Assembly (NCBI RefSeq): GCF_039525805.1
Contig: NZ_BAAAHZ010000015.1
Source: Dietzia natronolimnaea
Lineage (GTDB): Bacteria; Actinomycetota; Actinomycetes; Mycobacteriales; Mycobacteriaceae
Length of the DNA: 64,000 nt
Reading direction: 5' to 3' (one strand)
The notes beneath the pieces are model-generated. The model worked only from the letters and a program-made list of their open reading frames with translations. It did no database searches and was not told the origin of the DNA. A program made the position numbers and the translations under genes. Positions 24,121 to 32,868 of the stretch are shown in pieces; the stretch's first letter is position 1, and every line of letters begins with the position of its first letter.

Positions 24121-25722
24121 GTGGACATGAACCAGCCCCGACCCCGCGTGACGGCCCAGATCTCCGCGGGGATCCTCTCGACCGGCATCGCCCTCGCGGT
24201 CGGTCACGCGATCGCGGGACTGGTCGCCCCCGGGTCGTCGCCCTTCCTGGCGGTGGCCGACTCCGTCGTCGACCGCGCACCCGCGGCCGTCCGCGAGGCC
24301 ACCATCGACGCGCTCGGTACCGCGGACAAGCCCGCGCTGCTGATCAGCCTCGCCGGCATCCTCGCGGTGCTGGGCGTGGTGGTCGGCCTGATGGAGCGTC
24401 CGCGCCGCCCGATCGGTTCCCTCATCATCGTCGCCCTCGGTCTCACGGGGACGCTCGCCGCGGTGACGCGTCCGACGGCCGGGCCCGCGTGGGCGCTGCC
24501 GACGCTCGTGGGCACCGCCTTCGCCGTGGTGGCGCTGCGCCTGATGATCGGCGCACTGTTCCCCGCATCCGGCGCCCGGGCAGGTGACGGGCACGGGGAC
24601 GGGGACACTTCGGACGAGATCGCCCCCGCCACGAGTCCGGGCCCGGATCGACGGCGCTTCCTCGTGCTCGCCGGGTCGGCCGTGGCCGTGATCGCGGCGG
24701 CGGGCGCGACCGGGGTGGCACTGACCCGCCGCGCGGCCGACGCGCTCGCCGAGCGCACGGGCCTCCAGCTGCCACGGGTGTTGAGCCGCAACGCCGCCCC
24801 ACCGGTCCCGGAGGGGATCGTTCCCGATGCCCCCGGGGTCACCCCGTTCCTCACGTCCAACGAGGACTTCTACCGCATCGACACCGCGCTGCGCGTCCCC
24901 GCGCTGACCACCGCCGACTGGCGGCTGCGGATCCACGGGATGGTGGAGAGGGAGATCGAACTGGACTGGCAGTCACTGACGAGCCGGGAATTCCTGGACC
25001 GGATCGTCACCCTGACCTGCGTGTCCAACGAGGTCGGCGGCAACCTCGCCGGCAACGCGACCTGGACCGGCTTCCCGATCGCCGAGCTGCTCGCCGAGGC
25101 CGGCCCCCTTCCCGAGGCCGACATGCTGCTCTCGACCTCCGTCGACGGGTGGACGGCGGGCACCCCGCTCGAGGCCCTCACGGACGGCCGGGACGCCCTG
25201 CTGGCCGTCGGGATGAACGGCGAACCCCTGCCGCTCGAGCACGGGTACCCGGTCCGGCAGGTCGTGCCCGGCCTGTACGGCTACGTCTCCGCCACCAAGT
25301 GGGTGGTGGACTGGGAGGTCACCCGCTTCGACCGCGCCAGCGCCTACTGGACCGACCGGGGGTGGGGTGAGCGGGGACCCATCCTCACCGCGAGCCGGAT
25401 CGACAGGCCCGCCCCCCTGGCCCAGCTGGAGCCCGGCCCCGTCGTGGTGGCCGGGACGGCATGGGCCCAGCGCCGGGGCATCGACCGGGTGGAGGTGCAG
25501 GTCGACGACGGTCCGTGGAACGAGGCGACGCTCGCCGAGGAGTACTCGATCGACACCTGGCGCATGTGGTCGTGGACCTGGGACGCCGAGCCCGGCCTGC
25601 ACACGCTGTCGGTCCGGGCGACCGACTCGACCGGTGAGGTGCAGACGGAGACCCGACAACCGCCGATCCCCACCGGGGCCACGGGCTGGCACAACCGCAC
25701 GTTCCGGGTGTCGGGGACATGA
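24121..25722 (+). CDS. Membrane-anchored molybdopterin oxidoreductase (sulfite oxidase/MsrP-like)
   Basis: A 533-residue protein. The N-terminal 180 residues carry about four hydrophobic helices; a further segment RRRFLVLAGSAVAVIAAAGATGVAL looks like a twin-arginine-type anchor. An oxidoreductase molybdopterin domain follows, with the molybdenum-ligand Cys in VTLTCVSNEVGGNLAGN and the LEHGYPVRQVVPGLYGYVSATKWV strand, then a Mo-co dimerisation domain (VEVQVDDGPWNEA). Relatives include SorT-type sulfite oxidases and the methionine-sulfoxide reductase MsrP. The GTG at 24121 is chosen because the SigK-type box ends 7 nt before it; ATG at 24127 is the alternative. It heads the sigK-rskA operon. 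Confidence 0.85.
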   Translation: MDMNQPRPRVTAQISAGILSTGIALAVGHAIAGLVAPGSSPFLAVADSVVDRAPAAVREATIDALGTADKPALLISLAGILAVLGVVVGLMERPRRPIGSLIIVALGLTGTLAAVTRPTAGPAWALPTLVGTAFAVVALRLMIGALFPASGARAGDGHGDGDTSDEIAPATSPGPDRRRFLVLAGSAVAVIAAAGATGVALTRRAADALAERTGLQLPRVLSRNAAPPVPEGIVPDAPGVTPFLTSNEDFYRIDTALRVPALTTADWRLRIHGMVEREIELDWQSLTSREFLDRIVTLTCVSNEVGGNLAGNATWTGFPIAELLAEAGPLPEADMLLSTSVDGWTAGTPLEALTDGRDALLAVGMNGEPLPLEHGYPVRQVVPGLYGYVSATKWVVDWEVTRFDRASAYWTDRGWGERGPILTASRIDRPAPLAQLEPGPVVVAGTAWAQRRGIDRVEVQVDDGPWNEATLAEEYSIDTWRMWSWTWDAEPGLHTLSVRATDSTGEVQTETRQPPIPTGATGWHNRTFRVSGT

Positions 25723-25783
25723 CCGTCCTCGACACACCCCTCCTCTCCACCCGCCCGTCCCGTGCGTTCGGACCACCTCGCAT

Positions 25784-25789
25784 TAGACT
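25784..25789 (+). promoter_or_regulatory. -10 box for a possible leaderless sigK transcript
   Basis: TAGACT ends 7 nt before the GTG at 25797, allowing sigK to be made independently of the upstream gene. No convincing -35 is seen. Confidence 0.35.
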
Positions 25790-25796
25790 GTCCCCC

Positions 25797-26378
25797 GTGT
25801 CCGAGCCCACCGCCCCGTCGCTGGCCGATCCGGGGCGCCTCCTGGAGCTCTCCGCGGCCGGGGATCTCGATGCCTTCGCCCGCTTCTACGACCTCATGGC
25901 GCCCCGTGTGCACGGTCTCGCACTCCGGGTCCTGCGCGACCCCGGGTACGCCGAGGAGACCGTCCAGGAGGTGTTCCTCCAGGTCTGGAAGCAGGCCTCG
26001 GGGTACAGCCCCAAGCTCGGGTCGGTCCATTCCTGGGTACTGACCATCGCCCACCGGCGAGCGGTGGACAGGGTGCGGTCCGAGAGTTCCGCGGCCCGGC
26101 GCGACGAGGCGGACGCCGCCGCGGGGATCACGCACTCCGGCGACATCGCCGACCAGGTGACCGAGGAGATCACCCGGGAAGAGGACGCCGCGGACATCCG
26201 TCGATGTCTCGGGGAACTCACCGAGAACCAGCGCGAGTCCATCGAGATGGCGTACTTCTCCGGGTTGACCTACCGGGAGGTCGCCGACCAGCTGGGGTCC
26301 GCACTGCCCACGATCAAGTCACGAATCCGCGACGGCCTGCGTCGTCTCAAGAGCTGCCTGGGAGGTGAGCTGTCATGA
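25797..26378 (+). CDS. sigK: ECF sigma factor SigK
   Basis: A 193-residue ECF sigma factor. Region 2 includes DAFARFYDLMAPRVHGLALRVLRDPGYAEETVQEVFLQVW and WVLTIAHRRAVDRVR; region 4 is RRCLGELTENQRESIEMAYFSGLTYREVADQLGSALPTIKSRIRDGLRRLKSC. Cys137 and Cys187 lie 50 residues apart, matching the two cysteines of M. tuberculosis SigK reported to form a redox-sensitive disulfide. The GTG start fits the mycobacterial protein length and the TAGACT box; an ATG at 25719 overlapping the upstream stop is an alternative. Its stop overlaps the rskA start. Likely targets are the two SigK-type promoters upstream. Confidence 0.9.
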   Translation: MSEPTAPSLADPGRLLELSAAGDLDAFARFYDLMAPRVHGLALRVLRDPGYAEETVQEVFLQVWKQASGYSPKLGSVHSWVLTIAHRRAVDRVRSESSAARRDEADAAAGITHSGDIADQVTEEITREEDAADIRRCLGELTENQRESIEMAYFSGLTYREVADQLGSALPTIKSRIRDGLRRLKSCLGGELS

Positions 26379-27235
26379 CCGTCCGACACCACGATCACCC
26401 GGGGTCCCCGGACACGGTTCATCCCGAGGACCTCGACCTCTACGCCCTGGACGCGCTGGACCAGGAGGAGGCGGACGCCGTCGAGCAGGCGCTCGTCGCC
26501 GCGACCCCGGATCAACGCAGCTCGATGCTGGCCCACATCCGGTCCACGCGGGAGGTCGTGGCCGATCTGGTGGCCGACGCCGACCTCGACGTCCCGCCGC
26601 CGCCATCCCTGCGCACCAGGGTGCTCGACCTGGTCACGGCGGAGGCCGGGACCGGACACGATGCGCCCACCCCGGATGCCGACGACACCGGTGACACCGG
26701 GGGCGCGGCGGTGGTCGACCTGAGCCGGATGCGCGAGCGCCGGCGCCCCGGGACCTGGACCTTCCTCGCCACCGCGGCGGCGGCCATCGTGTTGGTGGCC
26801 GCGGGGGTGACCATCGGGCGACTGACGGGCGACGCGGGACCGGAGGACAACCTCCCGGTCGCGTCCCCGCCCGCCGCGACGATGCCGGACGAGGTCACGT
26901 CCCTGCTCACGGCGCCCGACCTCGAGGTCTCGCGCGGTCAGGTGGGTGGCACCGGCAGCGCCACCGTGCTCGCGTCCAAGACGGCCGACATGGCGGTCAT
27001 CTCCATGACCGGGATCCCGGAGCCGGCCGAGGGCCGCGCCTACCAGCTGTGGCTGATGGGTCCGGACCACGACCCGATCCCGGCGGGCACGATGGAGTCC
27101 GGCGAGGTGGGCCCGTCGCCCTCCGCCGAGCTCAGCGGGATCCGCAACTCCGCCCAGATCGGGATCACCGAGGAGCCCGCGGGCGGCTCCCCGGCCCCCA
27201 CGGGTGAGGTACTGCTGGCGCTCGACCTGGCCTGA
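26375..27235 (+). CDS. rskA: Anti-sigma-K factor RskA
   Basis: A 286-residue membrane anti-sigma factor, overlapping sigK by 4 nt (ATGA). The cytoplasmic N-terminal domain has DLDLYALDALDQEEADAVEQAL, one TM helix TWTFLATAAAAIVLVAAGVTIGRL lies at about 128-151, and the extracytoplasmic RskA domain has EPAEGRAYQLWLMGPDHDPIPAGTM. In mycobacteria RskA holds SigK inactive until it is cleaved within the membrane. An Asp/Thr-rich linker precedes the TM helix. The 94-nt gap to bfaB holds two copies of GGCCTGAGCG and one inverted copy, possibly a weak terminator. Confidence 0.92.
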   Translation: MTVRHHDHPGSPDTVHPEDLDLYALDALDQEEADAVEQALVAATPDQRSSMLAHIRSTREVVADLVADADLDVPPPPSLRTRVLDLVTAEAGTGHDAPTPDADDTGDTGGAAVVDLSRMRERRRPGTWTFLATAAAAIVLVAAGVTIGRLTGDAGPEDNLPVASPPAATMPDEVTSLLTAPDLEVSRGQVGGTGSATVLASKTADMAVISMTGIPEPAEGRAYQLWLMGPDHDPIPAGTMESGEVGPSPSAELSGIRNSAQIGITEEPAGGSPAPTGEVLLALDLA

Positions 27236-27322
27236 GCGCGCGACCCGGCCTGAGCGCGCATCCTGGCCCGAGGGGCGCGACCCGGCCCCGACGGTGTCCG
27301 GGCGGGATCGGCCGCTCAGGCC
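27229..27322. terminator. Long-range inverted repeat between rskA and bfaB
   Basis: GGCCTGAGCG at 27229-27238 and 27247-27256 can each pair with CGCTCAGGCC at 27313-27322. The distal arm is 8 nt from the bfaB stop. The large loop makes a terminator role uncertain. Confidence 0.3.
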
Positions 27323-27329
27323 CGGCGAC

Positions 27330-28619
27330 TCACGGCCGCCACCACTGCCGCAGGGGAACGTCCCAGGTCATGGTGTCGCCGAGCCGGACGGCCAGGATCT
27401 GATGGAGCTGGATCTTGTTGTGCTCGAAGCCGTACTGGCAGGCTCCCATGTAGAGCCCCCACAGCTTGGCCATCGGTTCGCCCACCTCGTCGACGGCCTC
27501 GTCCCAGTGCTCGACCAGGTTCGCGCACCAGTCGCGCAGCGTGAACGCGTAGTGCTGGCGGAGGTTCTCCTCGTGGACCACCTCGAACCCGGCGTTCTCC
27601 GCCTCGAGGTGGACCGTCCCGGCACCGGCCAGTTCGCCGTCGGGGAAGATGTACCGGTCGATGAAGGCACCCGCCTTGACCGAGCGCGAGTTGTCCGGCC
27701 GGGTGATGCAGTGGTTGAGCAGCCGACCCCCCGGCCTCAGGTAGCCGTGCAGCCGGGTGAAGTAGTCGTGGTAGTTCCTGCGTCCGATGTGCTCGGTGAT
27801 GCCGATGGAACTGACCGCGTCGAAGTCACGCTCGGGGACGTCGCGGTAGTCCATCAGGCGGACCTCGGCGAGGTCCCCCAACCCCTGGTCCCGGATTGCG
27901 GCCTGTCCCCATTCGACCTGCTCGCGCGAGAGCGTCACGCCGATCGCCCGGACCCCCCGGGCGGCCGCGTACCGCACCATCCCGCCCCACCCGCAGCCCA
28001 CGTCGAGCAGACGGTCCCCGGCCTTCAGTCCGAGCTTGTCGAACACCAGCCGGTACTTGTTGTCCTGGGCCTCCTCCAGGGAGACCCCGGCGTCGGGGTA
28101 GCACGCGCAGGTGTAGGTCATGGAGGGCCCGAGGATCCACTCGTAGAAGCGGTTGGACACGTCATAGTGGTAGCTGACCACCTCCGAGTCCCGCTTCTTG
28201 GAGTGCCTGCGCATGCCGTGCGCGACGCGACGCCACGCCGCGGGCACCTCCTGCTCGGGAATCGGCAGCATCGTGATGTTCTCGCGCCCGATCGAGCGGG
28301 CGATGCGCGCCATCGTCCGCAGGTCCGGCGTGTGCGTCATGGTCTTGCGGAAGACCTCGAGCGCGCCGAACACGTCATGCGGCGCACCGGGATGCACGCC
28401 GTCGACCTCGAGCTCGCCAATGAGGTAGGCGCGGGCCAGTCCGAGGTCGCCCGGCGCGGTGACGAAGTACTGCAGCGCCCTCCGGCTCGTCAGGCGTAGC
28501 ACCAGCTCGCTGTTCTCCGGGCCGAACGCCGACCCGTCGTAGGCCTCGATCCGCAGGGGCGGCTCCCCCGTCGCGAACGCGGCGACGATCTCGCCGATGG
28601 TCATCCTGTCCGTTGTCAC
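27330..28619 (-). CDS. bfaB: BfaB/TmsB-like SAM methyltransferase for 10-methyl fatty acids
   Basis: A 429-residue protein of the cyclopropane-fatty-acid synthase family. It has an N-terminal lipid-binding part, then SYHYDVSNRFYEWILGPSMTYTCACYPDAG, the SAM loop LLDVGCGWGGMVRYAA, VRLMDYRDVPERDFDAVSSIGITEHIG and PGGRLLNHCITRP. Together with the FAD reductase encoded directly upstream (4-nt overlap), it matches the Rv3720-Rv3719 (BfaB/BfaA, TmsB/TmsA) pair. The methyltransferase adds a methylene branch to oleoyl phospholipid, and the reductase completes 10-methylstearate (tuberculostearate). A plain cyclopropane synthase is the alternative, but the gene pair argues against it. Confidence 0.85.
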   Translation of the reverse strand: MTTDRMTIGEIVAAFATGEPPLRIEAYDGSAFGPENSELVLRLTSRRALQYFVTAPGDLGLARAYLIGELEVDGVHPGAPHDVFGALEVFRKTMTHTPDLRTMARIARSIGRENITMLPIPEQEVPAAWRRVAHGMRRHSKKRDSEVVSYHYDVSNRFYEWILGPSMTYTCACYPDAGVSLEEAQDNKYRLVFDKLGLKAGDRLLDVGCGWGGMVRYAAARGVRAIGVTLSREQVEWGQAAIRDQGLGDLAEVRLMDYRDVPERDFDAVSSIGITEHIGRRNYHDYFTRLHGYLRPGGRLLNHCITRPDNSRSVKAGAFIDRYIFPDGELAGAGTVHLEAENAGFEVVHEENLRQHYAFTLRDWCANLVEHWDEAVDEVGEPMAKLWGLYMGACQYGFEHNKIQLHQILAVRLGDTMTWDVPLRQWWRP

Positions 28620-30088
28620 CGTGCACCCACCGCCTTGTCATAGAGGGTCGCGAAGCGGCCCCGGGGATCGAATCGCGTCTTGAGATGTGCCGCGTGCTCG
28701 CCGCCGTACAGCTGGTCGAACTCCTCGCGGGAGTAGAAGACCTCGGAGTAGAGCGACTTGTGCCCGCCGAGCCGGGAGACCTCCTGTTCGATGCGCCGGT
28801 TCCACGCCCCCTCGGCCATGCCGGGCTCGATCGGCGCGGAGGACCAGAACCCGATGTTGACGTACGTGGTCTCCGGCGCCAGCGGATACAGCGGCCACGG
28901 CCGGTCGGAGCCGGGGCCGCCGCCCACACCCGGCGCGGGCGTGGACTCACGCAGCCGCAGCGGGCAGATCCACAGCGGCTCGATGGGCACCTCCCGAAGG
29001 AACCACTCGAGGAACTCCTCGGTCCGGTCGATGGTCACCTCGACGTCCTGCACCACGCGCTCCCGCGGGCCCTCGCCCTTGAGCGCGCCGATCCTGTTGC
29101 CCAGGTCGTATCGGTGGTCCAGGCCGATGATCTTCCAGTACGCCGACGACCTCAGCAGCTGTTGCGGCCACCACCGGCGGATGCCGGGGTTCTGCACCCC
29201 GAACGCGCGCGAGCACCAGAACCAGTCGGTGTCCCAGCGCCACAGGTAGTCGCGGATGGTCAGCCGGTCGCGGGCCACCGATCCGGCGGGGCCGCCGTGC
29301 TGGATCGACCGGTAGTAGATCGCCTGCTTGTCCCGCACCCCCGTGTAGTCCGAGACGGGGCCGGGCTCGTCGGTCCGCCGGCCCAGGGTCAGGTAGGACT
29401 CGCCCGCCGAGAAGACGACCCCGTCCAGGAAATCGACCTCCTCGTCGTCGTACGACCCGGACTCGCCGATCCGCGCCAGCCCGTCGGTCAGCGCGGCGAG
29501 GGAGTCGAACCGGACGTGGCGCAGTCCGACGTACCGCTCGACCTGTTCGAGCGCGATGCGCAGCCGCACCGCGTACCCGAGCGAGCCGTAGGAGTTGGGG
29601 AACCCGCGGTACAGCTCGCGCTCCCGGTCCGTGCCGTCGGGGCGGGCGGTGACGATCTCGCCCGTGCCGGTGAGCACGTCCATCTCCAGCACCGACTCGT
29701 GGGGCAGTCCCAGCCGGAAGGAGCTGGACTCGATGCCCAGTCCGGTCACCGCGCCGCCGAGGGTGATGGTCTTGAGCTGCGGCACCACGTACGGCATCAG
29801 CCCGTACGGCAGGGTGGCGTCCACCAGGTCCTCGTACGTGCACATGCCCTGGACGTCGGCGGTGCGGGCGTCCGGATCCACGGAGACGACGCGCGTCAGG
29901 CCGGTGGTGTCGAGACCGGGCGACGACGACGAGGCGCGCGGCCTGAAGAGGTTGGACGTCTTCTTGGCCAACCGGACGGGCTCACCCCGGGGGACCGCCT
30001 CGAAACTGGCCAGGAGCCGACGGACACCCTCCTCGTGGCGCCGGGGCCCGACGATCAGCGATCCGGACAGACGACCATGAGTGCCCAT
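28616..30088 (-). CDS. bfaA: BfaA/TmsA-like FAD-binding reductase for 10-methyl fatty acids
   Basis: A 490-residue flavoprotein of the FAD-linked oxidase (DHCR24/alditol oxidase) type. The FAD domain is marked by TGLTRVVSVDPDARTADVQGMCTYEDLVDATLPYGLMPYVVPQLKTITLGGAVTGLGIES. It is the upstream partner of the methyltransferase and overlaps it by ATGA, so both are made in step. In mycobacteria the enzyme reduces the 10-methylene intermediate to 10-methylstearate. The ATG at 30088 has no ribosome-binding site, and TAGGGT lies 7 nt upstream, so the operon mRNA is probably leaderless. Confidence 0.85.
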   Translation of the reverse strand: MGTHGRLSGSLIVGPRRHEEGVRRLLASFEAVPRGEPVRLAKKTSNLFRPRASSSSPGLDTTGLTRVVSVDPDARTADVQGMCTYEDLVDATLPYGLMPYVVPQLKTITLGGAVTGLGIESSSFRLGLPHESVLEMDVLTGTGEIVTARPDGTDRERELYRGFPNSYGSLGYAVRLRIALEQVERYVGLRHVRFDSLAALTDGLARIGESGSYDDEEVDFLDGVVFSAGESYLTLGRRTDEPGPVSDYTGVRDKQAIYYRSIQHGGPAGSVARDRLTIRDYLWRWDTDWFWCSRAFGVQNPGIRRWWPQQLLRSSAYWKIIGLDHRYDLGNRIGALKGEGPRERVVQDVEVTIDRTEEFLEWFLREVPIEPLWICPLRLRESTPAPGVGGGPGSDRPWPLYPLAPETTYVNIGFWSSAPIEPGMAEGAWNRRIEQEVSRLGGHKSLYSEVFYSREEFDQLYGGEHAAHLKTRFDPRGRFATLYDKAVGAR

Positions 30089-30095
30089 GCGTCCC

Positions 30096-30101
30096 ACCCT
30101 A
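30096..30101 (-). promoter_or_regulatory. -10 box of the leaderless bfaA-bfaB operon
   Basis: TAGGGT on the minus strand, 7 nt before the ATG at 30088. The rest of the 295-nt divergent gap to the DUF732 gene shows no further clear motif. Confidence 0.5.
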
Positions 30102-30383
30102 GTAGCGGTCGGCCACCATCGGAGTTGATCCGGCCGCGGCTCACCCCGGTGGTCCGGACACGGGTGTCCCGTCACCGCGGCGGGCGGGGAGCGGAGACCG
30201 GTGGGTCCCGTCTCGAACACGTCTCGATTGGGACACCGGTCATCTCGCTCGGGCCAAACGATCCCGAGCCCGGTGGCCGGGTACGTAGCCTTCCCGGCAG
30301 ACCGACCCCCGCACCCGTCTCCACCGCCACGAGCAGACCGTGCATCCGCACCACCCTGTCACCGACACCGAGGAGGGCCCGCC

Positions 30384-30935
30384 ATGACCACACGAGAGCA
30401 CCGAGCCGACCAGGCCACCAGGAGCGCCCGCGGGGTCCGTCCGGTCCGCCGTCGTGCCGTCGCGGCGGCATCGGGGCTGGCCGCGCTCGCCCTGATCCTC
30501 GGGGCGTGCGGTGAGGAGGGCACGGCCGAGGAGGCGGTCGGGGAGGCGACCAGCGCGGTGGGGTCCGTGGCCGCCGAGGCCACCTCCGCGGTCGGGGACG
30601 CCACCGACGGCGACGGGCCGACGACCGGCGAGCAGCCGGCCCCGGACGGGGAGGGCGGCGACGACCGGTCTCCCGAGGAGCAGTTCCTCAGCGAGATCAG
30701 GACCGTCGGCGTGGACGCCGAGGACGAACAGGGTTATCTCACCCGGGGGCGCGACGCCTGTGCGTCACTCGACGGCGACATGGGCTACGTCGACGTGGTC
30801 CGGCAGTACAACGACGCCCACGCCGATGCGCCGGTGACCGAGGCCCCGGTGGTGGTGGCGGCCGCGGTCAGGGCGTTCTGTCCCCAGCACCTGCCGCAGA
30901 TCGGCCAGGACGAGGGCGGTAACCAGGGCGGCTGA
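30384..30935 (+). CDS. DUF732 lipoprotein
   Basis: A 183-residue exported protein. RRRAVAAASGLAALALILGAC is a signal with a lipobox Cys, followed by a low-complexity Ala/Glu/Thr/Gly segment and a C-terminal DUF732 domain (FLSEIRTVGVDAEDEQGYLTRGRDACASLDGD... AVRAFCPQHLPQ) with its two conserved cysteines. DUF732 proteins are abundant in mycolic-acid bacteria and of unknown function. AGGAGG 7 nt before the ATG fixes the start. Confidence 0.88.
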   Translation: MTTREHRADQATRSARGVRPVRRRAVAAASGLAALALILGACGEEGTAEEAVGEATSAVGSVAAEATSAVGDATDGDGPTTGEQPAPDGEGGDDRSPEEQFLSEIRTVGVDAEDEQGYLTRGRDACASLDGDMGYVDVVRQYNDAHADAPVTEAPVVVAAAVRAFCPQHLPQIGQDEGGNQGG

Positions 30936-30953
30936 AGCCGAGAGGGGCCCGTC

Positions 30954-32156
30954 TCACAAGCCCTCCCTGTCCAACGCCTCCGCGGTGAGCCGACGGCCGA
31001 GTTCGATCATCTCCTCCGCGCGGTGGAAATCGAAGGCCGAACACGAGTCGGACGGCACCTCCACGAGGACGTCGGGGCGGTTCCCCGCCATCCGGTAGCC
31101 GGTGAGGATGCTCTGCATGGCTTCGATCGACTGGGAGACCACGTCGAAGATCCGCAGCGTGCCCGGGAGGGACTCGAGGCTCCGATCGTCCGCCTGGGCG
31201 TCGGCCCGGACCTCGCGTTCGCCCTCCTCGACCGCCTCCTCGACCTCCGGTGACGGCTGCGCCGACCCTCTCGGGGTGGCGTCGTCCCCGGTCCGGGAGT
31301 CGGACCCGGCGCCCTGCCCGGTCGGGTCGATCCCGGGTGCGTCCAGCCCGGCGGTGTCAGGACCGGCGGTGTCCGGACCGGCGGTGTCCGGACCGGCCGC
31401 GTCCGCCCCGGAGGTGTCCTGACCGAAGCGGGCCGCGACCAGTCTGACCAGGTCCGCGTCCCGCACGTCCGCCGCCGCCGTCCGGATGCGTCCGGAGAGC
31501 CTGGCGGTGGTCGCGGTGACGGTGCCACCCTTCTTGGACATCTTCGGATCGGCCACGGCCGAGGGCTCATCGGGGTCCGAGCTCTCCTGGAAGGTGGACC
31601 CGCGGATCCCCGCCCGACGCCCGGTCAGCGACACGGCCAGGACCAGGTCGCTCTCCACGGAGGCGAGCGGCTCGAGCGGGACCGGGTTGGTCACGCCGCC
31701 GTCGATCATCAGGCGCCCGCCCACGATCGCCGGGGTGACGATGCTCGGGATCGCGAACGAGGCACGGACGGCGATGTCCGCCGGGCCACGGGTGAACCAC
31801 ACCTCCCGTCGCGCACGCAGGTCGGTGGCCACCGCGGTGTAGGGGATCGCGAGATCCTCGATGCGCACGTCGTCGAGCATCTCGCCGATCACGCCCATGA
31901 TCTTGTTGGCGCGGATCGCTCCCCCGCCGGCGAAGGACACGTCGAGCAACCGCAGGACGTCCCGCTGGGCCAGGCCCCGCACCCACTCCTCGAAACGGTC
32001 CAGCTCGCCGGCCGCCAGCAGCGACCCCACCACCGCGCCCATCGACGCCCCGGCCACCCCGACCACCTCGTGTCCGCGCGACTCGAGTTCGCGGATGGCC
32101 CCGATGTGCGCGTATCCGCGCGCCCCACCGGAACCCAGTGCCAACGCGACCCTCAT
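30954..32156 (-). CDS. Patatin-like phospholipase
   Basis: A 400-residue protein. The N-terminal half is the patatin domain: GSGGARGYAHIG (oxyanion loop), GASMGAVVGSLL (nucleophile elbow GxSxG) and MIDGGVTNPVPL (catalytic Asp in DGG). The nucleophile acts as a lipid acyl hydrolase. The C-terminal half is a charged region with a tandem DTAGP repeat and an acidic helix before a final conserved segment with GNRPDVLVEVPSDSCSAFDFHRAEEMIELGRRLTAEAL. GGAGGAGG precedes the ATG at 32156. It converges on the DUF732 gene with 18 nt between stops. Confidence 0.9.
   Translation of the reverse strand: MRVALALGSGGARGYAHIGAIRELESRGHEVVGVAGASMGAVVGSLLAAGELDRFEEWVRGLAQRDVLRLLDVSFAGGGAIRANKIMGVIGEMLDDVRIEDLAIPYTAVATDLRARREVWFTRGPADIAVRASFAIPSIVTPAIVGGRLMIDGGVTNPVPLEPLASVESDLVLAVSLTGRRAGIRGSTFQESSDPDEPSAVADPKMSKKGGTVTATTARLSGRIRTAAADVRDADLVRLVAARFGQDTSGADAAGPDTAGPDTAGPDTAGLDAPGIDPTGQGAGSDSRTGDDATPRGSAQPSPEVEEAVEEGEREVRADAQADDRSLESLPGTLRIFDVVSQSIEAMQSILTGYRMAGNRPDVLVEVPSDSCSAFDFHRAEEMIELGRRLTAEALDREGL
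31350..31394 (-). repeat. Tandem 15-bp repeat inside the patatin gene
   Basis: Three copies of GGCGGTGTC(A/C)GGACC encode Asp-Thr-Ala-Gly-Pro units in the hydrophilic middle region. The period keeps the reading frame. Confidence 0.85.
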
Positions 32157-32360
32157 CCGGTCCTCCTCCGTCGTCCTCACTCGTGCCCGGTGCCGACACA
32201 CCGGCGCCACCCCATCAGCGGATTCGCCTCCAGTGTGCACCGGCGCGGCCCGTGTCACCCCGGCGCCGGGCCGACCATGTCGTAGGCGCGGTCTACCTTC
32301 ACCATCGTATCGAGCACCTGTTCGATCCAGACGATCACCGAGAGACAACCAGGAGTTCCC

Positions 32361-32831
32361 GTGTCCCACACCGTCATCCAGTTCCGTCCCGTCGCCGCCA
32401 TCGACCCCGACATGGCGCGCGTCGCCGCCACCATCGACCGGTTCGGCCTGCACGTGGTCCACGTGGGCGAGGGCTGCGCCTGCGAGGACTGCGAGTCCGC
32501 CCCACTGCCACCGGACCAACGGTTCGGCTACACGGTCGGGCTCACCGATCGCGGACACCCGGAACTCCTGGCCCGCGGCCTGGGCGCCCGGGAGACGGCG
32601 GCGGTGCTCACCCGGTGGGGCGGGTCCGTCCTGGACGGCCGGGTTCTCGACGCCGGCCACCTGCTGTGCGAGGGCCCCGACGGGCCGACGTGGGAGCTCG
32701 TACCGGTCCGGCGCCCCTCCAGGACCCTGCGGTGGGCGGGTCGCTACTACCGCACCGCCGGTACCGGCGGCCTCACCGCCCTGGAGCTGGTCCCCGCCCG
32801 GCGTCCCTGCCCGTGCGACGGGTGCTGCTGA
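32361..32831 (+). CDS. DUF4262 domain protein with cysteine clusters
   Basis: A 156-residue protein with the DUF4262 core (FGYTVGLTDRGHPELLARGLG and the WELVPVRRP strand). It has CACEDC in the first third and CPCDGCC at the very C-terminus, which suggests metal or Fe-S binding or disulfides. No signal peptide is present. The GTG start has AGGAG 6 nt upstream. The upstream 204 nt hold a divergent promoter region with the patatin gene but no clear boxes. Function of the family is unknown. Confidence 0.8.
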   Translation: MSHTVIQFRPVAAIDPDMARVAATIDRFGLHVVHVGEGCACEDCESAPLPPDQRFGYTVGLTDRGHPELLARGLGARETAAVLTRWGGSVLDGRVLDAGHLLCEGPDGPTWELVPVRRPSRTLRWAGRYYRTAGTGGLTALELVPARRPCPCDGCC

Positions 32832-32856
32832 GACCACCGCCCCGGTGGGGCCGTCG

Positions 32857-32862
32857 TAGGGT
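32857..32862 (+). promoter_or_regulatory. -10 box for leaderless aroD transcript
   Basis: TAGGGT ends 6 nt before the ATG at 32869; no ribosome-binding site is present. Confidence 0.5.
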
Positions 32863-32868
32863 CTATCC

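Noticed and set aside
27330..28619. Calling the methyltransferase UfaA1 because a ufaA1 gene lies near sigK in M. tuberculosis
   Set aside because: Overlap with the FAD-linked reductase and the sequence character match the Rv3720-Rv3719 pair rather than Rv0447c.
28616..30514. Plus-strand open frame opposite bfaA
   Set aside because: Antisense shadow with Arg/Gly/Val-rich content and no domain; only the end of that region (from 30384) holds a real gene, in another frame.
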